From positions 1 through 15,528 of the forward strand of contig JBGOUJ010000112.1 in the NCBI GenBank assembly GCA_041477005.1: a stretch of DNA of 15,528 nucleotides, read 5' to 3'. The translations under genes were made by a program, and so were the position numbers. Below are positions 8,701 through 13,182 of this stretch, piece after piece. The notes beneath the pieces are model-generated. The model was not told where the DNA came from. It saw only the letters and a program-made list of their open reading frames with translations, and ran no database searches. Position 1 is the stretch's first letter. Every line of letters starts with the position of its first letter. This DNA comes from JBGOUJ01 sp041477005 (GTDB lineage Bacteria; Acidobacteriota; Terriglobia; Bryobacterales; JACQDG01).

Positions 8701-9211
8701 CTCCGATTTTCTGGGCCGGCTCCAGCAGTCCGATCGCCGAGCCTGGGAAGCCTTCGACTTCTGCCGCAGCGCCCTCGGCTACGACGAGGAGCGCTGCCAG
8801 CGTCTGGATCTCTCGGTCTACGACATCACCGAGGACCGCCTGGGCCGCTTCGACGTTGTCTTCTTCTTCGGCACGCTCTACCACCTCCGCCACCCGCTGC
8901 TGGCCCTGGATCGTCTCTCGGCCATCTGCAACCAGGAGATCTACGTGGAGTCGGCGATCCTTGATGACTTCAGCCCCTACCGGGGCGGCCTCGGCCACGG
9001 CTACCCGGACGGCCACATGGTTGCCGAGTTTTATCCCGATAACCAGTACGGCGACAATGCCACAAACTGGTGGGTGCCCACACTACACTGCTTGGCCCAC
9101 ATGATCCGCGCCGCGGGCTTTCCGACGGTTCGAGCCTGGAAGCTGACTGACGGTACCCCCACCCACCTAGCCGTCTGCCGCGGCTTCGCCAAGGGCAGCA
9201 AATCCGCCTAA
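5717..9211 (+). CDS. TPR - GT41 (O-GlcNAc-transferase-like) - Pro-rich repeat - SAM methyltransferase fusion
   Basis: The protein has 1164 residues and no signal peptide. Order: Ala/Asp/Pro-rich leader (1-58); eight 34-residue TPRs (about 59-330, pattern NLG...A..FE.AL...P); GT41 catalytic region (about 378-745); repeat linker (about 750-920); methyltransferase (922-1164). GT41 marks are YVSPDFRTHP, whose H392 aligns with the OGT active-site His, APVQVTYLGYPNTTG, SFNNVSK (K559, matching the UDP-binding Lys) and LDTFPYNGTTTTCDAMWMG from 637. The methyltransferase shows WYHRIELPGG (933), SAM motif I VLDVGAWDGFWTFEA (967) and FFFGTLYHLRHPLLAL (1049), as in CmoB/DUF1698 proteins. Expected role: transfer of a UDP-sugar to Ser/Thr of a TPR-bound protein, perhaps with methylation of sugar or acceptor. 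I chose ATG 5717; a TTG at 5699 would add six residues. No frameshift is seen. Confidence 0.9.
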   Translation: MGKTFAGRDAAADPSDTADLGAATNRDAAAGPGAAADPRATALPSATAGPAANRRAPQALAAALDLHQKGRIRQAEKIYHRILAQDPNHADALHLLGLAAFQNDEPEKAVDLIRRAIRENSTDPVYYDNLGKILQNRAHYAEAAECFEQVVKYRPGDLNAYVNLGNNYYRAGQETRSVEPYRRALELQPDCVEACANLGTVLCKHGQHVEATALLRQARKLQDDNPEVLLNLGVALLEQGEEKEAGEVLDQVLRLRPDFAEGHYHLGLLRRSQLRLEEAAACCREALRLRPAHAESASLRGVVLLEQGRVEEAAAAFREALRLKPQLAVAHSNLIFCLNYDSRQDPAALLEEHRRWEEHGAAMAAARRPHANDPSPGRRLRIGYVSPDFRTHPVTFFFGPILATHNREHFACYCYSSTGRPDALTERLRSLADAWRNVRGASDEELADLIRQDQIDILVDLAGHTADSRLRVFAAKPAPVQVTYLGYPNTTGLAAVDYRITDAWADPPGEADRLHTEELVRLPAGFLCYQPVTDAPDVGELPCLKTGVFTFGSFNNVSKMSLDVVAAWSAILKAATRSGGSARLLLKAKALRDETTREWLLQRFAASGIPRAQVELVPPAANLGSHLEVYKQVDLALDTFPYNGTTTTCDAMWMGVPVITLAGRTHASRVGVSLLSRTGLTEFIADSVEAYIDLAVRTSQNPERLRQIRVGMRARVAQSPLTDASTLTRDLETAYRQMWRRWCDRHTAPAPGTSRLTPDQPRSIPQPPTPNPEPLRAAQPPPSGPQHPRLASDPAASDPGPLRAASQPSSPSPQCPRPASDPATSEPGPLRAASQPSPPSPQCPPPAFDPASSGPGHPCAASQPSPPSPQCPRPASDPASSNPEPPGAAQPLPSGPQTPRSASHQPPSGARPPRPAPSDAATLQQRVASFPYWYHRIELPGGVVTPGWAPLNQDAYRLPADLTGKRVLDVGAWDGFWTFEALRRGARQVVAVDDFSDFLGRLQQSDRRAWEAFDFCRSALGYDEERCQRLDLSVYDITEDRLGRFDVVFFFGTLYHLRHPLLALDRLSAICNQEIYVESAILDDFSPYRGGLGHGYPDGHMVAEFYPDNQYGDNATNWWVPTLHCLAHMIRAAGFPTVRAWKLTDGTPTHLAVCRGFAKGSKSA
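8030..8443 (+). repeat. Five tandem 81-84-bp repeats encoding the Pro-rich linker
   Basis: Units start at 8030, 8111, 8195, 8279 and 8363. Each encodes 27-28 residues of the form P-G/E-P-L-R-A-A-(S)-Q-P ... P-Q-x-P-R-x-A-S-D-P-A-S-S. The middle three are nearly identical and carry a Cys (PQCP); the outer two are shorter, diverged and lack it. All units are in frame. Confidence 0.9.
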
Positions 9212-9232
9212 ACACCGGTAATGCATCAGTTT

Positions 9233-9266
9233 GCCGACCTGGTGGCAAATTTGCCACCAGGTCGGC
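9233..9266. terminator. Perfect 34-bp palindrome between convergent genes (probable bidirectional terminator)
   Basis: Arm GCCGACCTGGTGGCAAA (9233-9249) is followed directly by its exact reverse complement (9250-9266), with no spacer. It lies 21 bp after the fusion gene's stop and 8 bp before the end of the convergent VCBS gene. There is no T-run on either side, so termination rests on the strong hairpin and is inferred from position. Confidence 0.65.
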
Positions 9267-9274
9267 CCTAAGCT

Positions 9275-11086
9275 TTACCCGATGTTGATGCGGACGGTGT
9301 TCGCCGCCACGCCATTGACGGTAAGGACCAGATCCACTTCGCCGCTTCCCCGAAGCGAGAGTGGAATCGCGATGTTTACCTGATCGAGGCCGGCGAATCC
9401 GCCCTGAGGTCCGGCATAGAGCACGGGGGCGCTCGTGCCATTGATCGTGACGGTAACCCTGTCCAAAGAGCTCCGATTGCGAATACCGGTGCCGAACAGG
9501 CTCACGTAAACCGGGGTGTCGACGCCGAGTTGAATCGGCACAGAGATGCACTTTCCGTCGCTTCCACACTGGAATATCGGGAAGGTGGTCTCGACGTTGG
9601 TTGGGATCGCCTTGCGGATTCCTAAAGCGGCGGCCACTCCGCGGCCACTCCCGTCAGCGGTGAAAAGACCCGCAGCTACGGGGTTCACCTGCGCCGTGCC
9701 GCTCAAGACGCGCCCGCCACTGGGGACGTTCACCGTCGCCTGCCCCTGAGCGGTGCCAGGGGGAATCTCGAAGTTGATTTGGGTGGGCGAAACGTAGAAC
9801 AGCGGAGCAAGACGGCTCGTTCCTGCGCTATCGCGAACCTCCACGGTAACGCCGTCCAGAGTGGTCGGCAGCGGTTGCGATTGAGCCGACGCCGTGCTGC
9901 CCGCCAGGGCGGAGCCGAAGGCCGAAGCAATCGATTCGGGGGCCACCGCAGGATTGCCGCTGGCGGCTGAAACCGTAGAGACAGAAGGCGTGGTTCCGGA
10001 TCCAACGTTCAGCAGTATCGAGACGTTGTTGGAGCCGCCGTTGGCCACAGCCAGGTCCGGCTTTCCATCGCCGTTGAAATCACCAACGGCGACCGAAACG
10101 GGATTGCTGCCTGCGGCGAAGTTCCGGGCCGCCTGAAACCTTCCCAAGCCGGCGCCCAGCAGCACCGAGACATTATCGGAACGACTGTTGGCCACCGCCA
10201 GGTCCAGCTTCCCATCGCCATCAAAGTCGGCCACCGCGATGGAAACGGGACCTTGTCCAACGGGGAAGCTCAACCCCGTCCGAAAGAGCCCGGCGCCGGT
10301 CCCGAGCAGCACCGAGACATCGTTGGAACCAGTGTTGGCCACTGCCAGGTCCAGCTTCCCATCGCCATCGAAATCGCGCGCCACGATAAAACCAGGACTG
10401 TTCTCCACGGCGACGCTCGACCCCGGCCGAAAAGTCCCCGAGCCATCGCCCAGCAGAATCGAGATGTTGTTGGAACCGGCGTTAGCCACCGCCAGATCCA
10501 GCTTCCCGTCGCCATTGAAATCACCCACGGCGATGGCTTGCGGATTGCTTCCCACGGCGAAGGTGAGGCCCGCCCGGAACGTCCCGCCCCCAATGCCCAG
10601 AAGCACGGAGACATTGTTGGAGCCGGCGTTGACCACCACCAGATCGAGCCTACCGTCGCCATTGAAGTCGCCTGCGGCAATAGCACGAGGGTTGCTTCCG
10701 ACCGGCAACCGGAACACCGGCTGGAAGTTCCCAAGCCCCACGCCCAGCAGCACGGAAACGTCGTTTGAGCTGCTATCGGCGACTGCCAGGTCCAACTTCC
10801 CATCGCCATTGAAGTCGCCCACGACAACGAAATCGGAGCCGCTCCCCGTGGCGGCGCTTAAGGGCGGCTGAAACGTCCCGGAGCCAAGGCCCAGCAGGAC
10901 CGAGACGTTGCTCGAGTCGACCACGACCAGGTCCGGCCTTCCGTCGCCATTGCAGTCGCCGATGGCAAGGGAAGAAGGACCGCTTCCGGCCGAAAAATCG
11001 CCGCGCGAAACAAATGAGACCGACTGGGCTGACAGGCCCGAACAGAGCAGCAAAGCCGTTAGCCCCAAAGAGACTTCTCTTCGCAT
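9275..11086 (-). CDS. Secreted VCBS/FG-GAP repeat protein with Solibacter-type C-terminal domain
   Basis: The 603-residue protein has a signal peptide (MRREVSLGLTALLLCSGLSA, 1-20). Residues ~33-364 hold seven FG-GAP/VCBS repeats, each with a Ca-binding loop D-x-N/D-G-D-G-K/R-x-D at 44, 91, 140, 189, 238, 287 and 336, followed by LAVAN and VSVLLG strands. Such repeats form a beta-propeller at the cell surface that binds protein or glycan. Residues ~378-603 (AFGSALAGS, YVSPTQINFEIP, VNPVAAGLF, VYVSLFGTGIRN, GLDQVNIAIP) match the C-terminal domain repeated in Solibacter secreted proteins (TIGR03437 from memory), of unknown function. The ATG has GAGG (11093-11096) 6 nt upstream. No enzyme motif is seen. 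It is divergent from the aminotransferase gene and convergent with the fusion gene; the link to glycosylation is not shown. Confidence 0.9.
   Translation of the reverse strand: MRREVSLGLTALLLCSGLSAQSVSFVSRGDFSAGSGPSSLAIGDCNGDGRPDLVVVDSSNVSVLLGLGSGTFQPPLSAATGSGSDFVVVGDFNGDGKLDLAVADSSSNDVSVLLGVGLGNFQPVFRLPVGSNPRAIAAGDFNGDGRLDLVVVNAGSNNVSVLLGIGGGTFRAGLTFAVGSNPQAIAVGDFNGDGKLDLAVANAGSNNISILLGDGSGTFRPGSSVAVENSPGFIVARDFDGDGKLDLAVANTGSNDVSVLLGTGAGLFRTGLSFPVGQGPVSIAVADFDGDGKLDLAVANSRSDNVSVLLGAGLGRFQAARNFAAGSNPVSVAVGDFNGDGKPDLAVANGGSNNVSILLNVGSGTTPSVSTVSAASGNPAVAPESIASAFGSALAGSTASAQSQPLPTTLDGVTVEVRDSAGTSRLAPLFYVSPTQINFEIPPGTAQGQATVNVPSGGRVLSGTAQVNPVAAGLFTADGSGRGVAAALGIRKAIPTNVETTFPIFQCGSDGKCISVPIQLGVDTPVYVSLFGTGIRNRSSLDRVTVTINGTSAPVLYAGPQGGFAGLDQVNIAIPLSLRGSGEVDLVLTVNGVAANTVRINIG
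9995..10990 (-). repeat. 147-bp (49-residue) tandem repeats encoding the VCBS propeller
   Basis: Seven copies. The Ca-loop Asp spacing is 47 residues for the first step, then exactly 49 residues five times. Copies 2-7 are also similar at base level (the plus strand repeatedly shows ccatcgcc near the Asp-Gly-Asp codons). Confidence 0.88.
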
Positions 11087-11122
11087 GACATGCCTCTTTT
11101 AGCCAGATTTCTATTTTCGCAT

Positions 11123-11138
11123 CTCCTGGCCGCAGGAG
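11123..11138. promoter_or_regulatory. Hairpin in the divergent spacer
   Basis: CTCCTG (11123-11128), GCCG, CAGGAG (11133-11138): a perfect 6-bp inverted repeat with a 4-nt loop, lying between the VCBS gene and the aminotransferase gene. It could be an operator or a leader hairpin of the VCBS transcript. Confidence 0.35.
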
Positions 11139-11140
11139 CA

Positions 11141-11157
11141 TGTGAGAAACTATCACA
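11141..11157. promoter_or_regulatory. CRP/FNR-like inverted repeat TGTGA-N7-TCACA
   Basis: Perfect half-sites TGTGA (11141-11145) and TCACA (11153-11157) are 7 bases apart; the canonical CRP core has 6. It is centred about 40 bp before the aminotransferase ATG at 11189 and 63 bp before the VCBS start. A weak -10-like TATCCT follows at 11163. A regulator of the CRP/FNR family is possible but untested. Confidence 0.4.
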
Positions 11158-11188
11158 AGGTGTATCCTGACAAGAGTAGGAGGCAACC

Positions 11189-12508
11189 ATGTTGAACCGC
11201 AGACAATTCGTCGCCGCCACGGCCGTGGCAGCGGGCGCCGCTCAAGCGGCCTCCCGGCTGGCCGTGGATGGCGGCAAGCCCGTGCGCGAGAAGCCCCTCA
11301 GGGCAAGCTTCTGGGGTAACCAGTACTACGACGACAAAGAGCAGCGGCAACTGGCCGACGTGCTCGAGTCCCGCCGGCCGTTCCGCTGGTACGGTCCCGG
11401 CCCCGAGCCGCCCATGAAGGTCTTCACCTTCGAAAAGGAGCTCGCCGTCAGGATGCAGAGGCGCTACGCCCTGGCGGTCACCTCCGGCACGGCCGCCCTG
11501 GCCACCGCGCTGGCGGCCCTCGAGATCGGTCCCGGCGACGAGGTCATCCTGCCCGCCTGGACCTGGCACTCCTGCTTCAACACCATCGTGCTTGCCGGCG
11601 CCCTGCCGGTCTTCGCCGAAATCGACGAATCGTTCAACATCGATCCGGCCGATCTGGAGCGCAAGATCACCCCGCAGACCAAGGCCGTCATGGCCGTCCA
11701 CCTCCAAGGCAACCCTTGTGACATGGACTCCGTCCTGACCATCGCCCGCTCCCATCGCATCAAGGTTCTCGAGGACTGCGCCCAGAGCGTAGGGGCGAGC
11801 TACAAGGGCCGGCCGCTCGGCTCGATGGGCCAGATCGGCATCTACAGCTTGCAAATCAACAAGACCATCACCGCCGGCGAAGGCGGCGCCGTAGTCACTA
11901 ACGATCCAGTCCTTTTCGAGCGCGCTTCGCGCTTCCACGACCTGGGCAACCTGCGAGCGCCGCACCAGAAAATGATCGGTGACCCGCAGATGGGAGCGTT
12001 CGCCGGCAATCAATATCGGATGAGTGAATTCACCGGCGGCGTCCTGCTGGCCCAGTTGCGCAAGCTCGATACGATCGTGGCTGACGTGCGCGCCAACGCC
12101 CGGCGGGTCTATGAGGGCATCCGCAATCTGGACGGCCTGCGGCTCCGCCACCTGCCCGACCCCGAAGGCGAGCTCGGCGCCGCCGTCTTCCTGGGCTTTG
12201 ACAACAAAGCGAAGCGCGACCACTACCTGGCCGCCATGAAGGCGGAAAACGTCCCGGCCTCGCCCCCCGGCGGCTCGGCGATTCTCCCCATCCTGCCCCA
12301 AGTCGAGCGCAAGGTGACCATCCATCCGGCCTGGCCGTCGTTCACCTCCGAGCGCGGACGCTCCATCCGTTACGGCGCCGAGTGCTGCCCCCACACCCTC
12401 GACGTCCTCAACCGCTTCGCCGGAGTCTCGCTCGACCCCAAGTTCACCCCGCAGGATACGGCGGACATCGTGGCCGCGATCCGCAAGGTGTACCCGACGG
12501 TGGTCTAG
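11189..12508 (+). CDS. DegT/DnrJ/EryC1/StrS-type PLP aminotransferase with twin-arginine leader
   Basis: 439 residues. After a Tat-like leader (MLNRRQFVAATAVAAGAAQAA, 1-21) comes a complete DegT/StrS fold: VTSGTAALATALAALEIGPGDEVILPAWTW (about 94-123), EDCAQSVGASYKGRPLGSMG (about 195-214), and IYSLQINKTITAGEGGAVVT with the PLP-binding Lys at K225. These enzymes move an amino group onto keto-sugars, and some are non-catalytic or dehydrating relatives. Here the usual SFH before the Lys is SLQ. AGGAGG at 11178-11183, 5 nt before the ATG, is an ideal ribosome site, so the leader is real and not a start error. Export of a folded PLP enzyme suits Tat. The substrate is unknown; a sugar-linked role in the envelope is inferred from the family only. 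Confidence 0.9.
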   Translation: MLNRRQFVAATAVAAGAAQAASRLAVDGGKPVREKPLRASFWGNQYYDDKEQRQLADVLESRRPFRWYGPGPEPPMKVFTFEKELAVRMQRRYALAVTSGTAALATALAALEIGPGDEVILPAWTWHSCFNTIVLAGALPVFAEIDESFNIDPADLERKITPQTKAVMAVHLQGNPCDMDSVLTIARSHRIKVLEDCAQSVGASYKGRPLGSMGQIGIYSLQINKTITAGEGGAVVTNDPVLFERASRFHDLGNLRAPHQKMIGDPQMGAFAGNQYRMSEFTGGVLLAQLRKLDTIVADVRANARRVYEGIRNLDGLRLRHLPDPEGELGAAVFLGFDNKAKRDHYLAAMKAENVPASPPGGSAILPILPQVERKVTIHPAWPSFTSERGRSIRYGAECCPHTLDVLNRFAGVSLDPKFTPQDTADIVAAIRKVYPTVV

Positions 12509-12621
12509 CGGGCGGTCCGGGATGTGGGAATTTGAGCGCTCGGTGGAAGGCCGAGTCACCAGGGATTTTGCCTGGCGGTTCTGCATTGGTCTGAGCTGAG
12601 AGTGCGTTGCCTCGATACGAT

Positions 12622-12924
12622 CTAGCTCGGAGGCGTCTTCGGCCTGCCGCGAAATCCCAAGATTATCAGGGTGAGAGCACCCAACCACAACAAGATCGAC
12701 CCCAAACTCCGACCCAACGCCTCGGCGTCGGAAGCCGGCGGCGCCGTACGGACGGTCTGGTGGATGTTCAGGTAAGCGGCCAATATCATACTGCCAACGA
12801 CAATTTTCCAGATGCTCTTATGTCGCTGCGTCAGTGCGGGTGGCCCTGCCGGAGCCGGCGGGGCATCGTCGGATGAGGCGCAAGTTGCCGTGCCTTGATT
12901 CTGTGGTTTATTTTCCTCGGGCAC
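12622..12924 (-). CDS. Small two-helix membrane protein (100 aa), unknown
   Basis: A GTG start at 12924 with AGGAGA (12930-12935) 5 nt upstream supports this frame. The first ~33 residues are polar, Ala/Pro-rich and probably disordered. Two hydrophobic segments follow, about residues 38-54 (IWKIVVGSMILAAYLNI) and 72-90 (LGSILLWLGALTLIILGF), with a basic tail (RGRPKTPP). It would sit in the inner membrane with both ends on the same side. I do not recognise a family. It is on the same strand as, and 258 bp downstream of, the VWA gene, and converges on the aminotransferase gene; 12509-12621 between them shows no feature. Confidence 0.65.
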   Translation of the reverse strand: MPEENKPQNQGTATCASSDDAPPAPAGPPALTQRHKSIWKIVVGSMILAAYLNIHQTVRTAPPASDAEALGRSLGSILLWLGALTLIILGFRGRPKTPPS

Positions 12925-13110
12925 ACGGTTCTCCTGGGAGTGCCCATTGTATCTCGTCCCGCCTTTGGCGCCAGCATCTTTCGGTCAGCTTCTTGCGGCC
13001 GCGGCGGAATTGACGATCTTCCGCCAGTTCGCGCCCTGCGAACGCGGGCGTACCACCTCGTCGCGCCAAATCTAGCTCTAGCGCGCGACCCCGGAAGGGC
13101 GGGCAGGGTG

Positions 13111-13127
13111 CCGCGCCGCGAAGCGGC
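13111..13127 (-). repeat. GC-rich hairpin with adjacent A-rich short repeats
   Basis: GCGCCGC-GAA-GCGGCGC is a perfect 7-bp stem with a 3-nt loop, 56 bp after the VWA gene's stop. Beside it, at 13139-13165, the minus strand repeats GGCAAAA/GGCGAAAA. It may end the VWA transcript (no T-run seen) or be a dispersed palindromic repeat. The rest of 12925-13182 shows nothing else. Confidence 0.4.
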
Positions 13128-13182
13128 GCCCCCCCGATTTTTGCCTTTTGCCTTGATTTTCGCCTTGCAAGCAGCGATCCAC

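Noticed and set aside
11153..12688. 511-residue minus-strand open frame
   Set aside because: Complete antisense of the DegT-type aminotransferase, which has conserved motifs and an ideal ribosome site; no domain is visible on the minus frame.
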